Source: a virus
Virus record (IMG/VR): IMGVR_UViG_3300017770_000016
Location: 1-53,732 of that record
DNA length: 53,732 nt
Direction: 5' to 3' (one strand)
Shown here in pieces: positions 32,629-40,837 of this stretch. Position 1 is the stretch's first letter. Every line of letters starts with the position of its first letter. Under the pieces are notes generated by a model. That model had not been told where the DNA came from, ran no database searches, and worked only from the letters and a program-made list of their open reading frames with translations. Position numbers and translations under genes: made by a program.

Positions 32629-34113
32629 ATGCGCGGCGGAAGACGAAACAGATCTAGAAAGACAGTAGCCAAAGAAGAGCCTATTGTTCGTGTTGCGCCT
32701 ACAAGAAGAAGCCGCGCCAAAGTGCGTCGGCCTTCTCCACCTGTTACGCCTAAGATTCCTGAGAGCGTTCAAAAAAGAATTGAAGAGATGATAGCTTCAG
32801 GCCGAATGAAAGCTCCTGCGCCTAAAAAGCCTGCCCCTAAGAAGACTGTCGCTAAGAAAAAACCGGTGCCCCCCAAAGCCACACGGCCTAAGCCAGTTGC
32901 TCGTCGTAAGCCTGCAGTTCAACCTGTGCGCAAAAAACCTACAGCCAAGAAACCTGTTGCCAGAAAAAGACCAGTCACGCGCATAGGTGAATTGGGGCGT
33001 GAATCTTATTCAGGCATGCCTGACATTTCTGAGAGCGTTCAAAAAAGAATTGAAGAGATGATGGCTTCAGGCCGAATGAAAGCACCTACGACTCCGCGCA
33101 AGACTACGCCTCGCAAGACTACGCCTAAGAAAACTGCTGCGCCTAAGGAAACTGCCGCTAAGAAAAAACCTCAGACAACAACAGGTAGTTTTGGTGGAAC
33201 AGGCATTGTGATGTCTGAGTCTGCAAGAAAAGAACAAGAAGCAATTAAAAACAGCCCTTTGTATTCTGAGGTTCAATCAGCTAACCGAGCCTTGAATAAA
33301 TATGTAAAAGAAAAACATGGTAACAGTGAAAACTCTGCACAGTCTGATCCAGTCTATCAAAAGATGGTGAAAGACTTGTTTGCGCTTCAAGATCGCGCTG
33401 CTGGAGCTTTTTCATCACAATCAACTGCACCACAGGCTCCTACGCCACCTGCGACTCAACAACAAACAGGCGGCGGTTCTTTTGAATCAGATTATATTGA
33501 TTGGTTAGAATCTAGGCCTACGGCTCCGCGCAGACCAAAAGGTATGGGCGCTGCAAGCAAAAGTTATCAAGCAAAAAGAAAGAAATACGAGAGCGACAAA
33601 GCTAAATGGGACGCAAGCAAGCCATCAAGGGCAACGTACACTGCACCTGCGCCAGCATCGTCACCTACAGCGCCAACTGCGCCTGTCGTTCAGCCAGATT
33701 ATGTGCCACCTCCTTCTGGAGAAGCACCAGATAAGTTTGCAGGAAGGTATGTGCCGCCAACATCAATCCTTGGTACGCCAGACATGTCGATATCAAGCAA
33801 CATCGTTGGCCAGTCTTTTGATCCAAGCTTTGCAGCAAGCTTTACCCCTCCACCGCAGCCCTCTGGCAGCACCTTTGGTGGATACGGTCAGCAAGCACCT
33901 ATGCAGGCTTTGGCGCCTTATGCAGGAATGGCTCAAGCAAATCCGCAACCGACAGATTTCTTCCCGACTTATATTCCAAGGCCTGAACCTATTTATGAAA
34001 CCGTGCAACGGCCTCAAGTCAATAATCCGCCGCCAACAGCACCTCAACGGCCAGTTATGGGCCGTGGTTTGAGCGACGATGATGTTTTTGAAAGACCGTA
34101 TTCGCTCAGATAA
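32629..34113 (+). CDS. Basic Pro/Lys/Ala-rich repeat protein
   Basis: 494 residues. The first third is H1-like (PKKPAPKKTVAKKKPVPPK). It contains a duplicated segment, ESVQKRIEEMIASGRMKAP, near residues 45-63 and 135-153. The C-terminal two-thirds is Pro/Thr/Gln-rich with helical islands. It is likely a disordered virion or DNA-associated protein. The family is unknown to me. Confidence 0.6.
   Translation: MRGGRRNRSRKTVAKEEPIVRVAPTRRSRAKVRRPSPPVTPKIPESVQKRIEEMIASGRMKAPAPKKPAPKKTVAKKKPVPPKATRPKPVARRKPAVQPVRKKPTAKKPVARKRPVTRIGELGRESYSGMPDISESVQKRIEEMMASGRMKAPTTPRKTTPRKTTPKKTAAPKETAAKKKPQTTTGSFGGTGIVMSESARKEQEAIKNSPLYSEVQSANRALNKYVKEKHGNSENSAQSDPVYQKMVKDLFALQDRAAGAFSSQSTAPQAPTPPATQQQTGGGSFESDYIDWLESRPTAPRRPKGMGAASKSYQAKRKKYESDKAKWDASKPSRATYTAPAPASSPTAPTAPVVQPDYVPPPSGEAPDKFAGRYVPPTSILGTPDMSISSNIVGQSFDPSFAASFTPPPQPSGSTFGGYGQQAPMQALAPYAGMAQANPQPTDFFPTYIPRPEPIYETVQRPQVNNPPPTAPQRPVMGRGLSDDDVFERPYSLR
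32761..32817 (+). repeat. 57-bp internal duplication, copy 1
   Basis: 32761-32817 matches 33031-33087 at 55 of 57 bases. It encodes ESVQKRIEEMIASGRMKAP. The two copies are 270 bases apart within one gene; the near-identity points to a recent duplication or gene conversion. Confidence 0.9.
33031..33087 (+). repeat. 57-bp internal duplication, copy 2
   Basis: Second copy of the segment at 32761-32817, with two substitutions (one Ile to Met, one silent in the Ala codon). It is in the same frame as copy 1. Confidence 0.9.
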
Positions 34114-34314
34114 ATGGATTCAATATCTCTCGCGGCCTACATTTATAAGAAAATAGATCAGTATGAGGAATCTCATATTGATTACATAACCTCTGGCAAT
34201 ATCAAAGATATGGAGGACTACAAATTTGCGATGGGTGAGTTATCGATGCTTCGCACCCTTCGTGAGGAACTAAAAGAAGCGTTGCATATTGAAGGAGATC
34301 CCCTCGATGAGTGA
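34114..34314 (+). CDS. Small hypothetical protein
   Basis: 66 residues, starting directly after the preceding stop. Helical and acidic (YKKIDQYEESHIDYITSG, LSMLRTLREELKEALHIEG). Its 3' end overlaps the GroES-like gene by eight bases. Function unknown; short proteins of this shape often occur next to the phage co-chaperonin. Confidence 0.6.
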   Translation: MDSISLAAYIYKKIDQYEESHIDYITSGNIKDMEDYKFAMGELSMLRTLREELKEALHIEGDPLDE

Positions 34315-34741
34315 TCTATCACTAGATTCCATCGCAACACCGTCCATTACGGATGCATATGTGAGTGAACGGGTCTTAGACCCATCTGTGCTTGATTCAA
34401 GTTTGATTGAAAGAATGCCTGAACCTTCTGGCTGGAGGCTTCTTGTGCTCCCGTACAAAGGCAAAGGTATGACAGATGGCGGCATACAGCTGCTTGAATC
34501 CACGGTGAGCAAGGAAAATCTTGCTACATCGATTTGTTATGTTCTGAAAGTTGGGCCATTGGCTTATCGTGATCTAGATAAGTTTGGCAACGAGCCTTGG
34601 TGCCAAGAAGGCGACTGGGTTCTCATTGGTCGTTATGCAGGCGCTCGATTCTCTTTGGAGGATGACCACGAGGTTCGCATCATCAACGACGATGAAGTAA
34701 TCGGAACAATTCTTGATCCAGACGATATCAAATCAGCATAG
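34307..34741 (+). CDS. GroES-like co-chaperonin
   Basis: 144 residues from ATG 34307 (GAAGGAG upstream). After an N-terminal extension of about 40 residues, SGWRLLVLPYKGKGMTDGGIQ, then ICYVLKVGPLAY, EPWCQEGDWVLIGRYAGA and VRIINDDEVIGTI trace the GroES/Cpn10 beta barrel. The mobile-loop segment (KGKGMTDGGIQL) is present. In T4 the counterpart gp31 replaces host GroES for folding of the capsid protein. Its position before the scaffold and capsid genes supports the same job here. Confidence 0.85.
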   Translation: MSDLSLDSIATPSITDAYVSERVLDPSVLDSSLIERMPEPSGWRLLVLPYKGKGMTDGGIQLLESTVSKENLATSICYVLKVGPLAYRDLDKFGNEPWCQEGDWVLIGRYAGARFSLEDDHEVRIINDDEVIGTILDPDDIKSA

Positions 34742-34751
34742 GTAAAAAACA

Positions 34752-35396
34752 ATGGCCGAAGAAACATTGAGTGAAGCTTTATCAAAGCTTGACGATGACA
34801 ACATAAACAGCGCAGCACTGCCTGAAGGTAAGCGCGTAGAAGAAGAAGTTCAGGACGATGCGACTTACATAGACTTTTCTGAAGAAGAGATGGAAGACAT
34901 CTCGCCTGTTACAGAAGATTCTGTGCAAGAAGACTTTGATGCGCCTGAAGTTCAAGGTGAAGAAGAGCTATCTGAAGCAGAGGTAAGGGCTCGCACGGCT
35001 CAGAATCGCATCAACCAAGCGGTTAAGCAGGCGAAAGACTACCAGCGCAGAGAGTTGCAGGCGCTCCAGTATGCGAAAGAACTGCAGGAGCAGAATGAAC
35101 AACTTTCTTCTCAGCTTCAACAAACGCAAACGTCTACTGCAGAGCAAAATCTCAAGATGCAGGAAACGTACAGCGGTGAGTTTGCCACTCGTGTAGAGAC
35201 TCAAGCTGAAGCAGCCAAGAGAAACTTAAAGACTGCATATGAGTCTGGTGACCCAGAAGCTATGGCAGAAGCTCAGCAGCTGCTTGCAAAAGCTGAAGCT
35301 GATCGCAATGCACTGGCTCAGTATCAACGTGACCTTGAGCAGTACAAAGTTGACTACGCTGCTTGGCTTGAGCAGCAAGAAGCTGATGCTGAGTAA
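34752..35396 (+). CDS. Scaffolding protein, N-terminal part, ended by an in-frame TAA
   Basis: 214 residues. An acidic N-terminal region (TYIDFSEEEMEDISPV) is followed by a long Gln/Glu/Ala coiled coil (from about residue 75 on), typical of phage scaffolds upstream of the capsid gene. The frame stops at TAA 35394-35396, but continues open at once for another 143 codons to 35825 (see next entry). Together they make 357 codons, a normal scaffold length. The TAA is followed by C, a context often linked to readthrough. Confidence 0.7.
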   Translation: MAEETLSEALSKLDDDNINSAALPEGKRVEEEVQDDATYIDFSEEEMEDISPVTEDSVQEDFDAPEVQGEEELSEAEVRARTAQNRINQAVKQAKDYQRRELQALQYAKELQEQNEQLSSQLQQTQTSTAEQNLKMQETYSGEFATRVETQAEAAKRNLKTAYESGDPEAMAEAQQLLAKAEADRNALAQYQRDLEQYKVDYAAWLEQQEADAE

Positions 35397-35825
35397 CAAG
35401 AGCAACAAGCGGCTCAGCAACAACCTGCATATCAAGAACCCACATATCAAGAGCCATCACCAAAGGCTCAAAACTGGGCTTCTGCTAATGAATGGTTCGG
35501 CACAGACACTGTTATGACGAATGTCGCTTTTGCCATACATAACGACCTCATACAGAGCGGTGTTGACTTAGAGTCTGATGAATACTACGCTCAAATTGAT
35601 TCCCGTATGCGGCAAGAACTGCCACATAAATTTAACGGGCAAACTAACGCGAGAGGCAACACCAACGTCCAAACCGTTGTCTCTGGATCGCGCACGACTG
35701 GAAGTGGACGCAATCAAAACTCTCGTAGAGTTGAACTGAATCCAAGTGAACAAGCATTAGCAAGGAAGCTTGGAGTACCGTTCAAAGAATACGCAAAACA
35801 GAAAATGAGGTTACAAAATTCATGA
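35397..35825 (+). CDS. C-terminal part of the scaffold (same frame after the TAA)
   Basis: Frame open without a break from 35397. It has Gln/Pro repeats (PAYQEPTYQEP), then NWASANEWFG, TNVAFAIHNDLIQSG, YAQIDSRMRQELPHKF and a basic C-terminus. The WFG...DxxM...HxxL...DxxYYxxID...PHKF pattern is what I expect for the capsid-binding end of a marine-phage scaffold. The first in-frame ATG (35514) has no ribosome site. It is therefore likely translated only as part of the joined protein; readthrough, mutation or sequencing error decides which. Confidence 0.6.
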   Translation, partial: QEQQAAQQQPAYQEPTYQEPSPKAQNWASANEWFGTDTVMTNVAFAIHNDLIQSGVDLESDEYYAQIDSRMRQELPHKFNGQTNARGNTNVQTVVSGSRTTGSGRNQNSRRVELNPSEQALARKLGVPFKEYAKQKMRLQNS

Positions 35826-36301
35826 GCGAAGAAACAACAGTACCAGGTTCTGATAGAACCCCACGGCGTGCTTCTTCACGGTCTTCAAAGGCCGCAAGAA
35901 AACCATGGACTCCACCTCAAGTATTGGAAACTCCAGAGGCTCCTGAAGGGATGCGGTATCGTTGGGTGCGAACCCACATACGGGGTGAAGCAGATAAGAC
36001 TAACGTGCACATGAGATTTCGTGAGGGGTACGAACCTGTACACCCAAGTGAAGTTTCAGGCTATGACTTGCCGGTTATCGATAATGGTAACCATGCAGGA
36101 ACAGTCGGTGTCGGTGGTTTGATGCTTACCAAAATTCCAGAAGAGACTGTGGAAGAGCGAAATGCTTACTTCGCAAAACAGACCGATCAGCAAATGAATG
36201 CTGTAGATAACGATCTGATGCGCGAAGAACACCCTGCGATGCCAATCTCGAAAGAGAGAAAGACGCAGGTATCTTTTGGGCGAGGCAACAAATCAACGTA
36301 G
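35822..36301 (+). CDS. Conserved head-region protein
   Basis: 159 residues; ATG overlaps the previous stop (ATGA). A basic, Ser-rich N-terminus precedes MRYRWVRTHIRGEADKTNV, FREGYEPVHPSEV and GVGGLMLTKIPEETVEERN, ending with KERKTQVSFGRG. I recall this as a conserved marine-phage protein located immediately before the capsid genes. It is probably a capsid accessory protein; no biochemical role is known to me. Confidence 0.7.
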   Translation: MSEETTVPGSDRTPRRASSRSSKAARKPWTPPQVLETPEAPEGMRYRWVRTHIRGEADKTNVHMRFREGYEPVHPSEVSGYDLPVIDNGNHAGTVGVGGLMLTKIPEETVEERNAYFAKQTDQQMNAVDNDLMREEHPAMPISKERKTQVSFGRGNKST

Positions 36302-36340
36302 CCTCATTTTGATTGTGTTTAACTACTAGGAGGTTCAAAA

Positions 36341-36925
36341 ATGGCAAATCAAGATGCCGCTTTTGGAATGCGTCCAGTTCGGATGATAGGGGGTGGCCCC
36401 TTCACTGGCGGACAAAGCCGATATCGAATCGCCGCTAACTACGGAACCGCTATCTTCCAAGGAGATATGGTTATGCAAGTTACTGGTGGTACGGTAGAGG
36501 TTCACGCTGACGGAGGCACTGTGCCTATCGTTGGTGTGTTCAACGGCTGCTCTTTTACTGACCCAACAACGGGTGAGCAGAAGTTCAGCAATTTCTACCC
36601 TGCAAGCACCAATGCTTCGGACATCATCGCTTTCATTATCGATGATCCGAATGTTGTGTATGAAATCCAGGCTGATGACACATTCCCAGTCGCTGATCTT
36701 TTCGGCAACTTCGATATCGTGTACACCAGTGCTGGCAGCACCGTTACAGGTATCTCTGGCGCTGAGCTAGATGTAACTACGGGTGCAACCACAGCTGGCT
36801 TGCCAATTAAGGCGATTGATATTTCTGCTGATCCAGAAAACTCAGATGTCGCCACGGCGAATACCAACGTACTTGTTGTTATTCAGAACTCAATCTACGG
36901 CCAAAAAGGCGCCGGTTTAGCATAG
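36341..36925 (+). CDS. Capsid decoration-like protein
   Basis: 194 residues; the strongest ribosome site of the region (AGGAGG) precedes it. GMRPVRMIGGGPFTGGQSRYRI, YGTAIFQGDMVMQVTGGTV, PIVGVFNGCSFTD and VVIQNSIYGQKG indicate a beta-rich, secreted-like fold similar to decoration proteins that sit beside the capsid gene. It is separated by only 11 bases from the capsid gene, so the two are surely co-expressed at a high level. Confidence 0.7.
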   Translation: MANQDAAFGMRPVRMIGGGPFTGGQSRYRIAANYGTAIFQGDMVMQVTGGTVEVHADGGTVPIVGVFNGCSFTDPTTGEQKFSNFYPASTNASDIIAFIIDDPNVVYEIQADDTFPVADLFGNFDIVYTSAGSTVTGISGAELDVTTGATTAGLPIKAIDISADPENSDVATANTNVLVVIQNSIYGQKGAGLA

Positions 36926-36936
36926 GAGGCTAACTA

Positions 36937-37845
36937 ATGGCTATTTCAAGAGCACAATTAGCCAAAGAGCTAGAGCCTGGCCTCAACGCTTTATTTGGCA
37001 TGGAATACGCTCGTTATGAAAACGAGCACGCCGAGATCTTTGAAACTGAAGCTTCAGACCGAGCGTTTGAAGAAGAGGTGCTGATCGTAGGCTTTGGTAA
37101 CGCTCGTGATAAATCTGAGGGGCAAGGCGTTGCATACGACCAAGCTTCTGAAGGTTTTACTGCGCGTTACACGCACGAGACGGTTGCTTTGGCGTTCGCG
37201 CTAACCGAGGAAAGTGTAGAAGATAATTTGTATGACCGCCTTGGTGCGCGCTATACGAAGGCTCTCGCACGAAGCATGGCACACACTAAGCAGGTGAAGG
37301 CTGCAAACGTATTGAACAATGCGTTTTCTAGCTCTTTCACTGGCGGTGATGGCAAGTCACTTGTGGCTACCGATCACCCACTGGCTGGTGGTGGCACCTT
37401 CTCAAATCGTCCATCTGCATTTGCAGACTTGAACGAAACGTCGCTGGAGAATGCGTTGATCAGCATCTCTACTTTTGTGGATGATCGAAACATGATCTTG
37501 GCTCTGCAAGGAACCAAGCTGATTGTTCCGCCTCAACTGCAATTCGTAGCTGATCGCCTGCTGGAAACACCAGGGCGCGTCGAGACTGCGGACAACGACA
37601 TCAACGCAATCAGGAACATGGGTCTGCTGCCTCAGGGCTATGCAGTCAACCACTTCTTGACTGACACTGATGCGTTCTTCGTATTGACCGACTGCCCAGA
37701 TGGCTTCAAGCACTTTGAGCGCAGCCCGATTGCGACTTCTATGGAAGGTGACTTCAACACTGGTAACGTGCGTTATAAAGCCCGCGAGCGATACAGCTTT
37801 GGCTTTAGCAATCCACGCGCAGTGTTCGCTTCACAAGGCGCATAA
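36937..37845 (+). CDS. Major capsid protein (HK97 fold, gpT-like)
   Basis: 302 residues; AGGAGG upstream. The N-arm (LAKELEPGLNALFGMEYAR) is followed by YTHETVALAFALTEESVEDN, a long spine helix (YTKALARSMAHTKQVKAANVL) and LVATDHPLAGGGTFSN. This pattern is that of Mu gpT-like major head proteins with the HK97 fold. It is flanked by a scaffold, decoration protein and a terminator, as expected for the most abundant virion protein. Confidence 0.88.
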   Translation: MAISRAQLAKELEPGLNALFGMEYARYENEHAEIFETEASDRAFEEEVLIVGFGNARDKSEGQGVAYDQASEGFTARYTHETVALAFALTEESVEDNLYDRLGARYTKALARSMAHTKQVKAANVLNNAFSSSFTGGDGKSLVATDHPLAGGGTFSNRPSAFADLNETSLENALISISTFVDDRNMILALQGTKLIVPPQLQFVADRLLETPGRVETADNDINAIRNMGLLPQGYAVNHFLTDTDAFFVLTDCPDGFKHFERSPIATSMEGDFNTGNVRYKARERYSFGFSNPRAVFASQGA

Positions 37846-37846
37846 T

Positions 37847-37862
37847 TGTTCCACATGGAACA
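37847..37862. promoter_or_regulatory. parS-like palindrome TGTTCCACATGGAACA
   Basis: A 16-base imperfect palindrome immediately after the capsid stop codon. It differs by one base (A for G at position 9) from the symmetric form of the bacterial centromere site parS, TGTTCCACGTGGAACA. As RNA it could instead form a six-base-pair hairpin before the terminator. No ParA or ParB gene is present in the genome, so any binding protein would be the host's. Confidence 0.45.
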
Positions 37863-37867
37863 GTAAG

Positions 37868-37897
37868 AAAGGGGCACTTGTTGCCCCTTTTCTTTTT
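37868..37897 (+). terminator. Intrinsic terminator after the capsid gene
   Basis: AAAGGGGCA (37868-37876), loop CTTGT, TGCCCCTTT (37882-37890), then TCTTTTT. A nine-base-pair stem and U-rich tract 20 bases after the capsid stop. It should set the high capsid/decoration mRNA level apart from the tail genes. Confidence 0.9.
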
Positions 37898-37909
37898 CTG
37901 CTGTATAAG
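37881..37909 (+). promoter_or_regulatory. Possible promoter overlapping the terminator
   Basis: TTGCCC (37881-37886) and TATAAG (37904-37909) are 17 bases apart, with TG two bases before the -10. It would restart transcription for the tail genes beyond the terminator. The -35 lies in the terminator stem, so this may be coincidence. Confidence 0.35.
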
Positions 37910-37967
37910 TATTCCATCCCTGACAGGCGCATACCGTGCCTGACACTAGCCAAGACAGGAGATACCC

Positions 37968-38477
37968 ATGGCTAATACAACATTCAACGGCCCAGTCCGA
38001 TCTGAGAATGGATTTAAGTCCATAAGCAAAGACGCAACTAGCGGCGCAATCACTGAAATCACCACTTATGGTGGCGCTCCAGTTAGCCTTTCAGACGGCA
38101 ACGTAACACTAACCAACGCAACTCATAGTGGAAGGATTCTTCTTGTTCCAGACGGTGGTCAAGATAATACTTATACGCTTCCTGCTCCTGTTGCTGGATC
38201 TGTTTTTAAGTTTGTATACGCTGGCGGCGCTGCTGATGCTACGGACGCGCTTATTGTTACTCCCGGCAACACTAATTTTTATATTGGTGGTGTTACTTTC
38301 TTAGATACAGACGGCAACGAAGTTAGTTCAGTATTCTCTGATGGAAACTCCAACAGCAGCATACAGTTGAATGTGCCTGCTGGCTTTGAAGTAACTATTG
38401 TCGGCCTAAACACAACTAACTATCAGATCTTTGGACATGTAACGAGCACTACTGCGCCTGCTTTTGCTGACCAGTAA
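37968..38477 (+). CDS. Beta-rich virion protein
   Basis: 169 residues; CAGGAGATACCC upstream. Gly/Ala/Thr-rich (GPVRSENGFKSIS, THSGRILLVPDGGQDNTYTLP), with strands and hydrophilic loops as in phage decoration or tail-tip domains. It begins like many marine-phage proteins found after the capsid gene. Probably an outer-capsid or connector decoration; not proven. Confidence 0.65.
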   Translation: MANTTFNGPVRSENGFKSISKDATSGAITEITTYGGAPVSLSDGNVTLTNATHSGRILLVPDGGQDNTYTLPAPVAGSVFKFVYAGGAADATDALIVTPGNTNFYIGGVTFLDTDGNEVSSVFSDGNSNSSIQLNVPAGFEVTIVGLNTTNYQIFGHVTSTTAPAFADQ

Positions 38478-38489
38478 TAGGAGAGCGAG

Positions 38490-38891
38490 ATGGCTGATAC
38501 AGTCACATCACAAACAATTCAGGATGACAATCGTAAAGCTGTCCTGAAGTTTACGAACATCAGTGATGGCACTGGCGAAAGCGCAGTAACCAAGATTGAT
38601 GTCAGTGCTCTTCAGGCAAACAGCAAGGGCGATTCCTGCACAGAGGTGGCGATATCAAAGATCTGGTGGCAGTGTGTTGGCATGGGCGTTCAGCTTTTGA
38701 ATGACGCAACCACAGACACTTTGATCATTGCCTTGTCTCCTGACTCTAATGGTATGCATGATTACACACCGTTCTCTGGCATACCTAATAACGCAGGATC
38801 AGGTAAAACTGGCGATGTTCAGTTCACCACGATTGGTGCGAGTAGTGGCGATACATACACTGTGATCCTTGAGGTCATAAAGAGTTATTAA
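38490..38891 (+). CDS. Virion protein, small beta-rich
   Basis: 133 residues; AGGAG upstream. VLKFTNISDGTGESAVTKIDVSAL and ISKIWWQCVGMGVQLL, then DTYTVILEVIKSY. The pattern is one I recall for a conserved protein between the capsid and connector genes of marine podoviruses. Its last base is shared with the next ATG (TAATG). Function unknown. Confidence 0.65.
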   Translation: MADTVTSQTIQDDNRKAVLKFTNISDGTGESAVTKIDVSALQANSKGDSCTEVAISKIWWQCVGMGVQLLNDATTDTLIIALSPDSNGMHDYTPFSGIPNNAGSGKTGDVQFTTIGASSGDTYTVILEVIKSY

Positions 38892-39568
38892 TGGCCACTT
38901 CTGGAAGCAGAGACTTTGAACCAGATGTTGCGGAATACATCGAGGAAGCATTTGAAAGATGTGGCCTTGAGTTCCGCACTGGTTACGATGGCGTAACTGC
39001 AAGAAGATCTTTGAACCTTCTGTTTGCCGACTGGGCAAATAGAGGTTTGAATCAATGGACTGTTACCAATAGCGCAACCACGCTTACCGTTGGTGCTGAG
39101 TTTATTGACTTGTCTGCAAGCACAATTGATGTGCTAGACGTTGTTATCAGAAGAACTGAAGGCTCTACGACCACAGACATCACTATGGAGCAGATAGGTA
39201 GGTCTGAGTACTACAACATTCCTACCAAATCGACTCAAGCAAGGCCGACTCAGTTCTTCCTTGATAAGCAACTGACTCCCCGTCTTTACATTTGGCCAGC
39301 ATCAGAAAACGCAACAGACCAGTTGATCATCAATCGCTTAGTTCGTATTGAGGATGCAGATGCTAGTGTGAACACAGTTGATGTGCCTTTTCGATTCTAT
39401 CCTTGTTTGGCGGCAGGACTGGCATACTACATAGCTCTTAAAAAAGCGCCTGACAGAGTTCAAATGCTCAAAGGATTCTATGAAGAAGAGTTTGCTAGAG
39501 CAGCTGATCAAGATCAAAGCAGAGCTTCTTTGATGATATCTCCAGGTCTAAGATCTAGGATAGCGTAA
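38891..39568 (+). CDS. Head-tail connector/adaptor-like protein
   Basis: 225 residues. An N-terminal helical part (DVAEYIEEAFERCGLEFRTG, RRSLNLLFADWANRGLNQW) precedes strands with FIDLSASTIDVLDVVIRR and a C-terminal helical part (YEEEFARAADQDQSRAS). Similar proteins in P22-like and SU10-like podoviruses form an adaptor ring beneath the portal. Position just before the zinc-ribbon and second adaptor-like genes agrees. Assignment by pattern and position only. Confidence 0.65.
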   Translation: MATSGSRDFEPDVAEYIEEAFERCGLEFRTGYDGVTARRSLNLLFADWANRGLNQWTVTNSATTLTVGAEFIDLSASTIDVLDVVIRRTEGSTTTDITMEQIGRSEYYNIPTKSTQARPTQFFLDKQLTPRLYIWPASENATDQLIINRLVRIEDADASVNTVDVPFRFYPCLAAGLAYYIALKKAPDRVQMLKGFYEEEFARAADQDQSRASLMISPGLRSRIA

Positions 39569-39909
39569 TGGCTTTTGCTTCTGGCAAGTATGCAATTGCC
39601 ATATGCGACAGGTGTGGCTTTCAGTATAAATACCTCACACTCAAGAAAGAGTGGACAGGTTTTCGTGTTTGTCCTGAGTGTTACGAACCCAAACACCCGC
39701 AGCTAGAGCCTATTCACAATGTTTCTGATCCAGAAGCTTTGCGCTTCCCCAGGCCCAATCTTTCTTCTGATGTGGTTGCCGGGGCAGGCGTTGTAAGAAC
39801 CATCGATGATAATCAGATGATGTCTACCACGGGGGATCCGATAGGTTCAGAATTCAACATAGATGGCGCAACTGGCTCTGTCGGAACAGTAACGGTGGTG
39901 ACAACATGA
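39568..39909 (+). CDS. Zinc-ribbon virion-associated protein
   Basis: 113 residues. CDRCGFQYKYLTLKKEW followed by CPECYEPKHPQLEP is a clear zinc ribbon, well conserved in marine podoviruses at this position. The C-terminal half is Gly/Val-rich. A virion or assembly role is inferred from the neighbours, with which it overlaps at both ends. Confidence 0.75.
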   Translation: MAFASGKYAIAICDRCGFQYKYLTLKKEWTGFRVCPECYEPKHPQLEPIHNVSDPEALRFPRPNLSSDVVAGAGVVRTIDDNQMMSTTGDPIGSEFNIDGATGSVGTVTVVTT

Positions 39910-40541
39910 GTTTTACATTAGCGACACTGAAGTCTACGGTTCAGGATTACTGCGAAACTGCAGAGACTACGTTTGTAGCTGACCTTGATACATTCATAAA
40001 AGAAGCTGAAGAGCGCATACTGAAGAATGTAGAGCTTCCTGTGTTCAGAAAGAACGTCACAGGTAACGCAACAACAGACTTTCCGTACTTAGCTACACCA
40101 TCAGACTTCTTGGCCACATACAGTCTGGCACTGATCATTAACAGTGTTTACACCTATCCACTATTCAAGCATGTGACTTTCATAAGAGATTACACGCCAA
40201 ACGCAACAACGACTGGGCCAACAAAGTATTACGCCTTATTCGATGACAACACGTTTATCTTGGCGCCTACACCAGCTTCTGATTATTCGTTTGAACTTCA
40301 TTACAAATATCGGCCCGCATCACTGACAACAACGTCTGGATCAAGCACGACTTGGCTTTCTGACAACGCGCCTGATGCTTTGCTGTATGGCACACTTGTA
40401 GAAGCGGCTACTTTTTTGAAAATACCTGAAGAGGCGGCTCAATATGAGCAGCGTTTTATGATGGCTATATCTGCTCTTAAAAAGCTTGGCGAAGGCTATG
40501 GCGCAAGAGATGAGTATAGATACGATATTGCCAGGGGGTAA
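39906..40541 (+). CDS. Second head-tail adaptor-like protein
   Basis: 211 residues; ATG inside the previous stop overlap. LATLKSTVQDYCETAETTF, FIKEAEERILKNVELPVFRKN and the later HYKYRPASLT and LLYGTLVEAATFLKIPEEA follow a known phage adaptor pattern (SU10/T7 gp11-like). It probably forms the ring joining the portal to the tail. The C-terminal helix is amphipathic. Confidence 0.7.
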   Translation: MSFTLATLKSTVQDYCETAETTFVADLDTFIKEAEERILKNVELPVFRKNVTGNATTDFPYLATPSDFLATYSLALIINSVYTYPLFKHVTFIRDYTPNATTTGPTKYYALFDDNTFILAPTPASDYSFELHYKYRPASLTTTSGSSTTWLSDNAPDALLYGTLVEAATFLKIPEEAAQYEQRFMMAISALKKLGEGYGARDEYRYDIARG

Positions 40542-40543
40542 GA

Positions 40544-40837
40544 TTGTCTTTGTTTGAAGCGCCTACCCTTGAGGTAGGCAATGTTTTAGTAGCAACGACC
40601 CAAGATAAAGGGCATGACCCAGAGTTTTGGGCAAAAGCTGCTGCAGATAGGATTGTGAGTGTTGGTGGAAACTGCCATCCTTTGATTGCTCAGCAAGCAG
40701 AGGCTTTCAAGCAGTCTGTAGAAGCAACTGTGGCGTTTTACATCAAAGAAGCCATCAAGAGCGACAGAACAACTTTGATCGCAGAACTAGAAAGACAGGG
40801 CCATGCTGACATGGCAAACATAATTAGGAGTCTGTAA
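40544..40837 (+). CDS. Small conserved virion-region protein
   Basis: 97 residues from TTG 40544. PTLEVGNVLVATTQDKGHDPEFWAKAAADRIV is distinctive; the rest is helical (FKQSVEATVAFYIKEAIKSD). I recall homologues in marine podoviruses between connector and fibre genes. Its TAA overlaps the next ATG. No defined role. Confidence 0.7.
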   Translation: MSLFEAPTLEVGNVLVATTQDKGHDPEFWAKAAADRIVSVGGNCHPLIAQQAEAFKQSVEATVAFYIKEAIKSDRTTLIAELERQGHADMANIIRSL

